Positions 46,670-58,840 of a DNA stretch of 64,000 bases are shown piece after piece (position 1 is the first letter of the stretch; every line of letters starts with the position of its first letter). The notes below the pieces were generated by a model. That model saw only the letters and a list, made by a program, of their open reading frames with translations, was not told the DNA's origin and did no database searches. Made by a program: the position numbers and the translations under genes. This stretch comes from Dryomyza anilis. Its lineage: Eukaryota > Arthropoda > Insecta > Diptera > Dryomyzidae. The DNA is taken from positions 9,859,303 through 9,923,302 of the forward strand of contig OX638136.1 in the NCBI GenBank assembly GCA_951804985.1, in the 5' to 3' direction.

Positions 46670-46677
46670 TATATATG

Positions 46678-46764
<87 letters not shown>
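46640..46764. repeat. (TA)n array, U5
   Basis: About 125 bp of TA with ATGTATG and ACATA interruptions, located at the same point as 30305, 38314, 53320 and 60838 in other units. Confidence 0.9.
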
Positions 46765-46765
<1 letters not shown>

Positions 46766-48038
46766 ACTATTTTAGGAAAAAAACTTATAATTTTAAAATT
46801 AGTTAATCATCAATTGAGAAAATAAATAAATTAAGCACATGCAACCAATTAATTTAAAATTAAATCAATGTTAGTCATAAAATTGTCATATTCAATACAG
46901 ATAATGCAAAACCAACAATTGCATTACTGACCTACATTAATAGCGCAAGATATCAAAACTTGAAAAGGGTCATTCCCCCAAGTGTTTCATGCTGAAGCAC
47001 ATATGCAATTTGCACGAACATATGTATATCATACACTAAGCAAGCGTTAATAGCTGACATATAAATGCAGCTCTTGCAGTTTTTTTTTTGATACCATAAA
47101 CAATGCAAATAAATAAAATTCAATTTTACCGTCATGCCAGTAGGAAGTTTCATGTAATCTGACTTATATTTATAAGTACACAAAAATAATATAATAAAAT
47201 ATTAAACATGTTTGGAAAATAAATCGCTACTCCAATTATATTTACTTACATGCTGAGAAATTATAGGTAGATTTGTATATTAACATAATTCAATTAGAAT
47301 AAGTTTGAATATAACAAATAAATTTTAAATGAATTTGAAGAACTTACTTATAATAATTAAAATTTCTTTAAGAAGAAGAAAAATATCAGTTAGTATTAAA
47401 ATTAAAAAAAGAGAGATATATAAATATTTAGTACAGTTATAATTAAAAAACAAGGAACGAAAAAAAATATATATTAGTAGAATAAATAAAATGTAAAAAA
47501 AACAGGTAATAAATAAAAGCATAGAATTTAAAATTAAAAAAAAGCGATTTATGCATTAAAATATATAGTGCAGTTAAAATTAAAAAAAAAAACTTTAATA
47601 ATTAAATCGAAAAAAAAGAGGAAACATATTAGTATAAATAAAATGAAGAAAATATATATATAGGTATTAAATATTATTTTTTTTTTTTTAAAAGAATTTT
47701 TAAATTTTAAAGAAAAAAAAAGAGAAAAAAATATAATAAGAAGAGATGAAAAAAAAGACAAATATGAAAAAAAAATATAATAAACAAGAAAAAATAAAAT
47801 TGGGGAATTCAAATTTAAAAAAAAGAGGGATACAAATTTTTATTAAAAAGAAAAAAAGAGAAGAAACAAAGAAGACAAAAAAATATTAACAATTAAATTT
47901 TTAAAGAAAAAAAAATAAAAAAATATATATATGAAAAAAAAGGGAACTAAATTTAAAAAAAAAGGAGAAAATTTTAAGAAAAGAAAAAAAAGAAGGAGGT
48001 ATGAAAATTTTAATTAAAGAGAAGAAAAAAAAAATGTT
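46765..48038 (+). other. U5 3' region: shared blocks and purine tract
   Basis: Shared post-integrase blocks to about 47340, then the purine-rich tract to about 48030. No gene; reverse-strand frames of Phe, Leu and Ile only reflect base composition. Confidence 0.6.
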
Positions 48039-48444
48039 ATACAAAGTGCAGCCTACGTATTTGATTCTGTGGAAACTCTGCAGCCTATACGTAGCAAATT
48101 GCTGCACGCAACAACAACTTTGGCACAATCTTGAGTTGATGCAGTTTTTACATTTTTGCTTTGGTTCTTTCTTCAATGCACATAATTCTTATTGTGTTTA
48201 TTGGAGAAGGAAAACTTAGGCGACTTGAAATGTAGAATCTGCAGAGAAAGATCGCTGATGAAGGGGCTTGGCTGCCTCTGAAACAGCTGTACGATCTGCC
48301 ACTCAATGCGTTTTGCCAATTGTTTGTTGTTTTATTTGTTGGTACAAAACACCCAATTTGTACCGACTGGACCTTGAGCACGTTAAGACAATATCTTAAA
48401 ATAATCAAAAGAAGTCGTAAAATAAAAACAATTAATAATAACAA
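48039..48444 (+). pseudogene. Unidentified ORF-bearing insert, U5 copy (broken)
   Basis: Same segment as 54741-55154, with a TGG to TGA stop at about 48132 and a one-base deletion near 48156 that shifts the frame. Two independent lesions in this copy but not in U6 show the U6 frame is older. It replaces the tRNA-like and third-ORF parts of other units. Confidence 0.45.
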
Positions 48445-48567
48445 TATATAAAAAAAGAAGAAAAAAATATATATATATATATAAAAAAGAAGATATCTAT
48501 CAAAAAAAAAAAATTATTATTATTATTATTGAAACCCATTTAATTATTCAAACGTATTTTTATAGAT

Positions 48568-48881
48568 ATAATAATAATAATAATAGTTTGGCACTACTGT
48601 TCTGTAAGAACTTAGCCCGAGCTCTTCACCATTTTGAGCTGTGCGTGTTATATTTGTACTCAAAGTGGTGGGACCTACAGTTTATTGCCGAATCCGAACG
48701 GCGGGTGAGAGCTTTTCATAAGCATTTTTTTTTACTCTCGGAGGTTTGCCATTTACTGCCGAGAGGTAGCGCGGTATAGAAAAATGTTTCTACGAAAAGA
48801 TGTTGTTAGCCCCAGTCCAGGCTTGAACCAGGGACCTTGCGGCTCGCAGTCCAACGCACTAACCACTGAGCTAACGCGGCT
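48568..48881 (-). mobile_element. SINE without MITE, U5
   Basis: Same site and TSD (TATTTTTATAGATA) as in U1 and U2, but uninterrupted: ...ATGTTTCTACGAAAAGATG. The head reads TTAGCTCAGTGG, one base different from the consensus, shared with U6. Confidence 0.88.
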
Positions 48882-49086
48882 ATATTTTTATAGATAACTT
48901 AAGATAAAATAACATATTATATTTATTATCACCACATACAAATAAACATATTATCATTATTAATCTTAATATTAACTCTAAGAAAACATCATTTCTATAT
49001 ATTCAACAATATATTTAAGACATTTTGTACAAAATTATCATTAATCCCAATATTAATAATATTTTTTTTCCATAAGGGGGGAGGAA

Positions 49087-49789
49087 TGTTGTGAATTAGC
49101 GCAAACATTTTTCTTTTCTTTATGGTTATTCATTCAGTTTTGGATGTTTCTGTACATATGTTGAGCGCATCATGTTTTTATATCATGTTGTACTCATGTT
49201 GTACAACAACATGTTCATAGCATTGTCCCAACGCTCCACGTTGGCAACAATGATAATAATTTGGCAAGCGCTAAAGCTATGCTTAGACCACACCTCTTTC
49301 AGGTTAGCTTGCACAGTTAACAAAAGCTAGCAATAATTTGGCAAAGCGCTAAAGTTTTACTTAGACCACACCTCTTTCAAGAGGCTTGCAATACAATTTT
49401 CCATTGCATAATTTTGGGTCTATGTTAAAATAAGTGAAGCAGCGATTGACAACAATTCGCAATTGGTGTCAGCCAAAAAGTGCAAGTCGGACCTTCTTCA
49501 AAAGTCACGTACACCAAAATTGAGTGAAAGCGAAAACTCACTAGAACATAGTGAGAATAGAATTTAAGAAAAGCTTGCAACGAAAATATTGTTAATACCT
49601 TTCGTTGCAATTTAAAGATTGTAGTTTAACCAACCTCAAGTGGAGGTACTAAAATAGTAAAAGTGTCTTTTCAACTCTAAAATTAATAAAAGTGTCTTTT
49701 CAACTATAAAAATAAAAAAGTGTATTTTGATAAATTTAATTATAAAATAAATAAATCAACTCTAACTTTACAACTCTAACTTTACAACA
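49087..49789 (+). repeat. LTR f (703 bp)
   Basis: TGTTGTGAATTAGCG to TTTACAACA. It retains the full hairpin chain; the loop of one hairpin has changed (CCAACG-ctcca-CGTTGG) while its stem is kept. Confidence 0.85.
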
Positions 49790-49845
49790 AATATAAGTTA
49801 TATCCATTTGTTAAGAAGCAAAGAATTAAAAGTAAAGTAATATTT

Positions 49846-49997
49846 TTATTGTTGCACCTGAGGCACATCCTCTACTGCTTTGGATAACTTAATGGCAGAC
49901 TGTCTAGACGTTGATTTGCCAGTGGTGAAGTGGAACTGCATATATTTCTTTCCGCATCCAACGCTGATCAGTTCGCTCTCGCCAAAGATCAGCGAAA
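49846..49997 (-). pseudogene. Captured exon-like fragment, U6, with intron-like 49998-50081
   Basis: Same 152 bp exon and 84 bp GT-AG segment as in U3. The frame is open with a few substitutions (VGCGKKYMQ kept). The upstream part on the minus strand again gives YLQKVSEETFHFDVKKEK and stop at about 50105-50170. Confidence 0.45.
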
Positions 49998-50081
49998 CTG
50001 CAATGTAGCAAAGAACTTGTCTTCATTAAGCTAAACTATATTATATAGTTTCAATAAAGTAAAATAAAAAGAAATACTCAC

Positions 50082-51076
50082 AATTTCGAATGAAATGTTT
50101 AAATATTTTTATTTTTCTTTCTTTACATCAAAATGAAATGTTTCTTCTGACACTTTCTGTAGGTATTGCATACTTTCGCACTATTTATACTACTTTTTTT
50201 TAAATTAAAAGGACGAAATACAGAAAATACTGTATAGAAATGTATGCTTTGTTTCCCAAGTAACAATTAATTCGGTACTTTTAATGATACTAATTAACTT
50301 AGTATACAAGAAGAAGTATACAAAATTCATATTTGGAATATTTTTTTTCCTGAGTTGACCAAAAAAATGCAGACCAAATAAATTACTATGGTCATGGTAC
50401 TGTATATATCAAGAATTTTGAGTTTATTTTTTACTATTTCAAACTTTTGTGACTTTAGATATATGATAATTAATAAAATTCTGCATATAGCATAAATGAT
50501 TTTTAATATATTTTTCTCTTTCCATTTGAACTTTAAAAAATGAACAGAAAAAAATTAACACAAAAATTACAATAGTTATAAAAAACTACGTTAGGTGTCT
50601 TCAATAGTAGTATTCAAACTACTCAGTTGACTTTGTCTCTTTGTCAGTACAGGTCGTTGTTACAAGTGCATGTAGTGATTTCTGTGATTTAAATAGTGTA
50701 TTGAATATTAAATATACTTATAGTGAGTTTTCGTCAAAGTTCTGTTTCTTGTCGTTAAGTGTCGTTGTTTTTATAAAATATTAATTATTTGTTATAATAC
50801 TTTTATATTTAAATCAATTTAAGTAATATATTTGTCTATTTTTGTGTAATATTACTGCGGCATGCATTGTTATTGTTATCTGTGATTTTCTATTCTTCTT
50901 TGTGCGATATTTGTTTACGTCGTTTTTCTATTGTGTTGTTAGTGCGTATTTTAATTAGTAACAGCTGTAATCATTTAACCCTTGAGTGAGCCAATTTCTT
51001 TTATTCGGCACTAAATTTTTAAAATTTATAAATTTTTTTAATTTTGTACTTTTGTTATTTTCAAAAGTTATAATAA
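50082..51076 (+). other. Region before ORF1, U6
   Basis: Colinear with 34976-36007 and 56788-57793, AT-rich, no gene. Subfamily markers (ACCAAATAAATTACTATGG) shared with U7 and not U2/U3. Confidence 0.4.
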
Positions 51077-52329
51077 ATGGAATTCTTATCTTTAGACAAT
51101 TTTGCTGCCTGTTCTTTGAGGGATAAGTGCAAGAAACTAGCACTAATAATATTATCAATATTAATAATGAAAATTCTGGATTGAAGGCAATACCTAAATT
51201 AAAAAGAATTATTATTTCTAGATTAATGCCTGACACGACTACTGACAATATAATCAGCTTTTTAAAAACAAATAATCTATTACCTGCTGACACCTACATA
51301 TCATGTAAGAAAATTGGTAACAGGCCATCTTATGCATCATTCACTGTATCAATCGCTATAGAATATGCTGCGGATGCTATTCGCTTAAATCTTTGGCCAG
51401 ACAATATTTTTGTTTCCGAATTCAAACAAAAACCAGTTGGGAAGGTTAGATCACATGGGAAATTTTAAAGTAGGTGTAATTATGATAGTTCGGATTATCA
51501 AAATTATAGTCGGTCTAAGCCGACTATAAATACCCTACACATATGTGTGGTTACCATTCAAAGTGATATATAGGTCACCAGGGTATACGAATCCTGAAAA
51601 TAACTACAAACATTCAATCGCAGAAGAATTTCCATTCATTTGATACCCATATTTACAAATGGGTAGGTGTACCGAATTTCGATTTCTTTTTTGGTGAACC
51701 ACAAGTCTTCTCGCCGGAAAACATTATTATCATGTATTTGAGCATGATGTGAATATATATTTGACCAAAAAAGTTTACCTAAGCACGTATACAGTAAAAT
51801 TGATCTGTATATGTAAATTTTATATGAGGTATTTGAACATAAGTGGCCGGATCATAGGTCACAATGGACCGATCTCGCCAATTTTTTCGCACATACAGCG
51901 TAGGTATATTAGTAATCTAAGTTATAAGTTTCATTTATCTATCTCTTCAATTTTAAAAGTCTTAGGGATTTCAACAGACAGACAGACGGACAGACGGACA
52001 TCGCTAAATCGACTCAGGAGGTCATGCTGATCAAGAATATATATACTTTTCCATACCGGAGATGCTTCCTTCTGGGTGTTACAAACGGCGTACCAAACTT
52101 AATATACCCTTGCACTCTTAGTGTAGGGTATAAAAAGTCAACAAACCAACTGCACACCAAAATTCAAAAAACTAGAGCGAATCACCCTTTACTATCAAAA
52201 CGTAAGGGGTTTGCGCTCAAACGCTCGAGATATTTTTTTAGCTACTCAAACTTTTGAATATGATCTCATAGCATTAACTGAGACTTGGATAAATAATAGC
52301 TATTTAAGTATTGAAATATCTGATAATAG
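51077..52329 (+). pseudogene. CR1/jockey-like ORF1 and endonuclease start, U6, deleted and interrupted
   Basis: The start MEFLSLDNFAACSLRDKC jumps directly to ETSTNNIINI, losing the finger and the linker (about 400 bp). The C-terminal domain is open to 51430, where a dispersed repeat (51433-52132) interrupts it. It resumes with KSTNQLHTKIQ and the endonuclease start, then the standard junction to integrase at 52329. Confidence 0.7.
51433..52132 (+). mobile_element. Dispersed repeat, copy 3, in ORF1
   Basis: CCAGTTGGGAAGG to GTGTAGGGTATA, 700 bp, same subfamily as copies 1 and 4. It lies in the A-run of TTCAAACAAAAAAAGTC with a few extra A on each side, so a 2-3 bp or A-rich TSD. Hairpin TATAGTCGG/CCGACTATA and CAGACAGACGGA run present. 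Confidence 0.8.
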
Positions 52330-53250
52330 GGCGTAAAAACATTTTTAAGAATTCGGCAACAGTACCGATGGAACGGTATGCAGAAGCAAATAAAGGATTA
52401 TGTGAAAAATTGTTCAAAATGTCAGGTATACAAGTGTTCAAGGCTGACGAAGATGCCAATGGTTCAAACTGAAACGCCAGTCATACCCTTTGACAAAGTG
52501 TACATGGACCTGGAGGGTATTCTGCCTGAAACCATTTCAGGGAATAAATACATATTAACGTTTCAGGAAGAATTTTTTAAATTTATGTGCTGTGTGGCTA
52601 TACCCGATGCGGAAGCCAACACCGTAGCAAAAGCATTCTTCAACGAAATAGTTACACGCCACAATATACCCAGACAATGGATCGAACTTCGTTTCCAAAC
52701 TATTTTCGGATACATGTAAATTGTTAGGATTTAAAAAATTACATATAACACCCTACCATCCACTGGTTAATGGGTCATTGGAACGAAGTCATCGTCCACA
52801 GATGAATATTTACGTAGTTTTGCGAAATTCTGCAATGCATGTTCATAATAACACGGTGCATACGTCGACGGGTCAAACACCATTCCGTACGTTGTACGGG
52901 TTTGACTTCGACATTCCTACGAATTTAAAGCGTCACCTTTATATAACGCAGAAGACTACAATAAGGTACTAAAGTACCAAATACAGCGATCACACGAGAT
53001 CGTCAGGCAAAATCAATGTAGGGCCAAGGAGGTGTCGAAAAAACAATACGACAAGAACCTCAAACCTATACAATTAAAACCACACGACATGGTTTTAATG
53101 AAAAACCAAACTAGGAAGAATAAGTTCTCTCCAGTTTGGAAGGGACCCTTCGTGGTCGTAGTGGGAAGTGGGCCAGTGACCACGACGATATTGATCAAAA
53201 ACAAAGATAAGAAAATTCACAATAATATGTTAATGGCATATCACAAATAG
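52330..53250 (+). pseudogene. Integrase, U6
   Basis: Open frames 52378-52719 (zinc-binding end and first Asp block, here MDLEGILPE with Val to Glu) and 53032-53250 (C-terminus). The stop after IFGYM and the roughly 40 bp deletion shared with U4 and U5 are both present; the 63 bp insert of U2, U3 and U7 is absent. Confidence 0.82.
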
Positions 53251-53356
53251 TGTATGCCGTTAAAACTAATAAAAAAAGAGATAGGACATATTAAAAATAA
53301 TAATTTAGTAATAAGAAATACAAATATATATATATAAATATATATATGTATGTATG

Positions 53357-53445
<89 letters not shown>

Positions 53446-54740
53446 CTATTTTAGGAAAAAAACTTATAATTTTAAAATTAGTTAATCATCAATTGAGAAA
53501 ATAAATAAATTAAGCACATGCAACCAATTAATTTAAAATTAAATCAATGTTAGTCATAAAATTGTCATATTCAATACAGATAATGCAAAACCAACAATTG
53601 CATTACTGACCTACATTAATAGCGCAAGCTATCAAAACTTGAAAAGGGTCATTCCCCCAAGTGTTTCATGCTGAAGCACATATGCAATTTGTACGAACAT
53701 ATGTATATCATACACTAAGCAAGCGTTAATAGCTGACATATAAATGCAGCTCTTGCACTTTTTTTTTTTGATACCATAAACAATGCAAATAAATAAAATT
53801 CAATTTTACCGCCATGCCAGTAGGAAGTTTCATGTAATCTGACTTATATTTATAAGTACACAAAAATAATATAATAAAATATTAAACATGTTTAGAAAAT
53901 AAATCGCAACTCCAATTATATTTATTTACATGCTGAGAAATTATAGGTAGATTTGTATATTAACATAATTCAATTAGAATAAGTTTGAATATAACAAATA
54001 AATTTTAAATGAATTTGAAGAACTTACTTATAATAATTAAAATTTCTTTAAGAAGAAGAAAAATATCAGTTAGTATTAAAATTAAAAAAAGAGAGATATA
54101 TAAATATTTAGTACAGTTATAATTAAAAAACAAGGAACGAAAAAAAATATATATTAGTAGAATAAATAAAATGTAAAAAAAACAGGTAATAAATAAAATC
54201 ATAGAATTTAAAATTAAAAAAAAGCGATTTATGCATTAAAATATTTAGTGCAGTTAAAATTAAAAAAAAACTTTAATAATTAAATCGAAAAAAAAGAGGA
54301 AACATATTAGTATAAATAAAATGAAGAAAATATATATATAGGTATTAAATATTATTTTTTTTTTTTAAAAGAATTTTTAAATTTTAAAGAAAAAAAAAGA
54401 GAAAAAAAATATAATAAGAAGAGATGAATGAAAAAAAAGACAAATATGAAATAAAAAATAATAAACAAGAAAAAATAAAATTGGGGAATTCAAATTTAAA
54501 AAAAAGAGGGATACAAATTTTTATTAAAAAGAAAAAAAGAGAAGAAACAAAGAAGACAAAAAAATATTAACAATTAAATTTTTAAAGAAAAAAAAAAAAA
54601 AAAATAAAAAAATATATATATGAAAAAAAAGGGAACTAAATTTAAAAAAAAGGAGAAAATTTTAAGAAAAGAAAAAAGAAAAAAGAAAAAAAAGAAGGAG
54701 GTATGAAAATTATAATTAAAGAGAAGAAAAAAAAAATTTT
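53251..54740 (+). other. U6 3' region
   Basis: A deletion joins integrase end (TTAAAACTAAT) to AAAAAAGAGATAGG, removing what in U5 holds the dispersed repeat. Then a (TA)n array at about 53318-53444, shared blocks and the purine tract at 54030-54740. No gene. Confidence 0.6.
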
Positions 54741-55154
54741 ATACAAAGTGCAGCCTACGTATTTGATTCTGTGGAAACTCTGCAGCCTATACGTAGCAAA
54801 TTGCTGCACGCAACAACAACTTTGGCACAATCTTGGGTTGATGCAGTTTTTACATTTTTGCTTTTGGTTCTTTCTTCAATGCACATAATTCTTATTGTGT
54901 TTATTGGAGAAGGAAAACTTAGGCGACTTGAAATGTAGAATCTGCAGAGAAAGATCGCTGATGAAGGGGCTTGGCTGCCTCTGAAACAGCTGTACGATCT
55001 GCCACTCAATGCGTTTTGCCAATTGTTTGTTGTTTTATTTGTTGGTACAAAACACCCAATTTGTACCGACTGGACCTTGAGCAAGTTAAGACAATATCTT
55101 AAAATAATCAAAAGAAGTCGTAAAATAAAAACAATTAATAATAACAATATATAA
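54741..55154 (+). pseudogene. Unidentified ORF-bearing insert, U6 copy (one in-frame stop)
   Basis: One + strand frame is open from at least 54741 to a TAA at 55152 except for a TAG at 54936. It reads SVETLQPIRSKLLHATTT, WVDAVFTFLLLVLSS (a possible membrane helix continuing MHIILIVFIG), then after the stop DEGAWLPLKQLYDLPLNAF and KHPICTDWTLSKLRQYLK. Composition is protein-like, unlike the surrounding A-tract, and I recognise no family. A minus-strand 130-residue frame overlaps it and cannot be excluded. It probably derives from a host gene or another element. Confidence 0.45.
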
Positions 55155-55268
55155 AAAAAGAAGAAAAATATATATATATATATATAAAAGAAGATATCTA
55201 TCTAAAAAAAAAAATTATTATTATTGTTATTGAAACCCATTTAATTATTCAAACGTATTTTTATAGAT

Positions 55269-55580
55269 ATAATAATAATAATAGTTTGACACTACTGTTC
55301 TGTAAGAACTTAGCCCGAGCTCTTCACCATTTTGAGCTGAGCGTGTTATATTTGTACTCAAAGTGGTGGGACCTACAGTTTATTGCCGAATCCGAACGGC
55401 GGGTGAGAGCTTTTCATAAGCAATTTTTTTTACTCTCGGAGGTTTGCCATTTACTGCCGAGAGGTAGCGCGGTATAGAAAAATGTTTCTACGAAAAGATG
55501 TTGTTAGCCCCAGTCCAGGCTTGAACCGGGGACCTTGCGGCTCGCAGTCCAACGCACTAACCACTGAGCTAACGCGGCTA
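55269..55580 (-). mobile_element. SINE without MITE, U6
   Basis: Same site, TSD and diagnostic base changes as in U5 (TTAGCTCAGTGG head, TTCTACGAAAAGATG), confirming inheritance through unit duplication. Confidence 0.88.
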
Positions 55581-55783
55581 TATTTTTATAGATAACTTAA
55601 GATAAAATAACATATTATATTTATTATCACCATATACAAATAAACATATTATCATTATTAATCTTAAAATTAACTCTAAGAAAACAACATTTCTATATAT
55701 TCAACAATATATTTAAGACATTTTGTACAAAATTATCATTAATCCCAATATTAATAATATTTTTTTCCATAAGGGGGGAGGAA

Positions 55784-56495
55784 TGTTGTGAATTAGCGCA
55801 TACATTTTTCTTTTCTTTATGGTTATTCATTCAGTTTTGGATGTTTCTGTACATATGTTGAGCGCATCATGTTTTTATATCATGTTGTACTCATGTTGTA
55901 CAGCAACATGTTCATAGCATTGTCCCAACGCTCCACGTTGGCAACAATGATAATAATTTGGCAAGCGCTAAAGCTATGCTTAGACCACACCTCTTCCAGG
56001 TTAGCTTGCACAGTTAACAAAAGCTAGCAATAATTTGGCAAAGCGCTAAAGTTTTACTTAGACCACACCTCTTTCAAGAGGCTTGCAATACAATTTTCCA
56101 TTGCATAATTTTGGGTCTATGTTAAAATAAGTGAAGCAGCGATTGACAACAATTCTAATATTTCGCAACTGGTGTCAGCCAAAAAGTGCAAGTCGGACCT
56201 TCTTCAAAAGTCACGTACTCCAAAATTGAGTGAAATCGAAAACTCACTAGAACTAGTGAGAATAGAATTTAAGAAAAGCTTGCAACGAAGGTATTGTTAA
56301 TACCTTTCGTTGCAATTTAAATATTGTAGTTTAACCAACCTCAAGTGGAGGTACTAAAATAGTAAAAGAGTCTTTTCAACTCTAAAATTAATAAAAGTGT
56401 CTTTTCAACTATAAAAATAAAAAAGTGTCTTTTGATTAATTTAATTATAAAATAAATAAATCAACTCTAACTTTACAAACTCTAACTTTACAACA
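55784..56495 (+). repeat. LTR g (712 bp)
   Basis: TGTTGTGAATTAGCG to TTTACAACA. Here the long hairpin is most complete: TTGCAACGAAGGTATT, three bases, AATACCTTTCGTTGC, about 14 paired bases with a single bulge. Confidence 0.85.
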
Positions 56496-56551
56496 AATAT
56501 AAGTTATATCCATTTGTTAAGAAGCAAAGAATTAAAAGTAAAGTAATATTT

Positions 56552-56703
56552 TTATTGTTGCACCTGAGGCACATCCTCTACTGCTTTGGATAACTTAATG
56601 GCAGACTGTCTAGACGTTGATTTGCCAGTGGTGAAGTGGAACTGTATATATTTCATTCCGCATCCAACGCTGATCAGTTCGCTCTCGCCAAAGATCAGCG
56701 AAA
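56552..56703 (-). pseudogene. Captured exon-like fragment, U7, with intron-like 56704-56787
   Basis: Exon length (152 bp), intron length (84 bp), GTGAGT donor and CATTGCAG acceptor are the same as in U3 and U6. The frame stays open to the stop at 56552. Confidence 0.45.
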
Positions 56704-56787
56704 CTGCAATGTAGCAAAGAACTTGTCTTCATTAAGCTAAACTATATTATATAGTTTCAATAAAGTAAAATAAAAAGAAATACTCAC

Positions 56788-57793
56788 AATTTCGAATGAA
56801 ATGTTTAAATATTTTTATTTTTCTTTCTTTACATCAAAATGAAATGTTTCTTCTGACACTTTCTGTAGGTATTGCATACTTTCGCACTATTTATACTACT
56901 TTTTTTTAAATTAAAAGGACGAAATACAGAAAATACTGTATAGAAATGTATGCTTTGTTTCCCAAGTAACAATTAATTCGGTACTTTTAATGATACTAAT
57001 TAACTTAGTATACAAGAAGAAGTATACAAAATTCATATTTGGAATATTTTTTTTCCTGAGTTGACCAAAAAAATGCAGACCAAATAAATTACTATGGTCA
57101 TGGTACTGTATATATCAAGAATTTTGAGTTTATTTTTTACTATTTCAAACTTTTGTGACTTTAGATATATGATAATTAATAAAATTCTGCATATAGCATA
57201 AATGATTTTTAATATATTTTTCTCTTTCCATTTGAACTTTAAAAAATGAACAGAAAAAAATTAACACAAAAATTACAATAGTTATAAAAAACTACGTTAG
57301 GTGTCTTCAATAGTAGTATTCAAACTACTTTCTTCAGTTGACTGTCTCTTTGTCAGTACAGGTCGTTGTTACAAGTGCATGTAGTGATTTCTGTGATTTA
57401 AATAGTGTATTGAATATTAAATATACTTATAGTGAGTTTTCGTCAAAGTTCTGTTTCTTGTCGTTAAGTGTCGTTGTTTTTATAAAATATTAAATATTTG
57501 TTATAATACTTTTATATTTAAATCAATTTAAGTAATATATTTGTCTATTTCTGTGTAATATTACTGCGGCATGCATTGTTATTGTTATCTGTGATTTTCT
57601 ATTCTTCTTTGTGCGATATTTGTTTACGTCGTTTTTCTATTGTGTTGTTAGTGCGTATTTTAATTAGTAACAGCTGTAATCATTTAACCCTTGAGTGATC
57701 CAATTTTTTTTATTCGGCACTAAATTTAAAAATTTTTAAAATTTATAAATTTTTTTAATTTTGTACTTTTGTTATTTTCAAAAGTTATAATAA
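56788..57793 (+). other. Region before ORF1, U7
   Basis: Colinear with U6 50082-51076. AT-rich, no gene recognised; the last about 480 bp is presumed non-LTR 5' UTR. Confidence 0.4.
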
Positions 57794-58840
57794 ATGGAAT
57801 TCTTATCAGTAGACAATTTTGCTTCCTGTTCTTTGAGGGATAAGTGGAAGAGTCAAAACATATTAAATTCTATGTTTTCTTGTTCCGGTTCCTGCAGACA
57901 GCTTTATCATGCTCCATGTGCCAATATTTCTATGGCGTGTACAGATTTTTTAAGTTCAGTGCACTCAGGTATTGCAATGGTATTGTCCTACTTGCAGACC
58001 TCTCTCTCCATCAGTTTTTTTTTTTTTTTGTTAAAATTAAACTCTTTGGAGATAGGCTAAATACTTTAAACATCAATAATACAGAAATTTTAAATTCATT
58101 AAATGAATTTAATGCATTGGTACATGCAAGTGATACTGAGTATTTGGCGGATTGTATTGATAATCATACAGCAATTATCGACGATTCTGCTCATATGATA
58201 TTGTTCCTCCACCCAAAAAAGTGGTCAAACAGCGCAAACGAGTTAATAGTAATAACTCACTAAACCCTCCTCCGGCAAAGCGCATTTCACATAAAACTTC
58301 TATCACTCCTCCCCCTCAACCTCCTAGTAGCAGTAAGCCTAAACAAAACTAGCACTAATAATATTATCAATATTAATAATGAAAATTCTGGATTGAAGGC
58401 AATACCTAAATTAAAAAGAATTATTATTTCTAGATTAATGCCTGACACGACTACTGACAATATAATCAGCTTTTTAAAAACAAATAATCTATTACCTGCT
58501 GACACCTACATATCATGTAAGAAAATTGGTAACAGGCCATCTTATGCATCATTCACTGTATCAATCGCTACAGAATATGCTGCGGATGCTATTCGCTTAA
58601 ATCTTTGGCCAGACAATATTTTTGTTTCCGAATTCAAACAAAAAAAAGTCAACAAACCAACAGCACACCAAAATTCAAAAAACTAGAGCGAATCACCCTT
58701 TACTATCAAAACGTAAGGGGTTTGCGCTCAAACGCTCGAGATATTTTTTTAGCTACTCAAACTTTTGAATATGATCTCATAGCATTAACTGAGACTTGGT
58801 TAAATAATAGCTATTTAAGTATTGAAATATCTGATAATAG
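57794..58840 (+). pseudogene. CR1/jockey-like ORF1 and endonuclease start, U7
   Basis: Finger region as in U2, the same poly-T frame change near 58020, then LADCIDNHTAIIDDSAH. A further deletion after CCTCCCCCTCAACC removes part of the linker. The C-terminal domain is open at 58393-58686, followed by the endonuclease start and the standard integrase junction at about 58840. Confidence 0.72.

Larger units (their letters stand above)
44178..49086 (+). mobile_element. Array unit U5: LTR e, integrase, dispersed repeat, ORF-bearing insert, SINE
   Basis: LTR joined to mid-integrase as in U1 and U4, then a dispersed repeat, a long (TA)n array, the purine tract, a segment with a novel ORF fragment in place of the tRNA-like and third-ORF parts, a SINE without MITE, and a polypurine tract. 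From 46.6 kb it closely parallels U6. Confidence 0.75.
49087..55783 (+). mobile_element. Array unit U6: LTR f, captured segment (deleted ORF1), integrase, ORF insert, SINE
   Basis: About 6.7 kb. It combines the chimeric front of U2/U3/U7 with the 3' region of U5. ORF1 has an internal deletion and a dispersed repeat. Confidence 0.75.
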
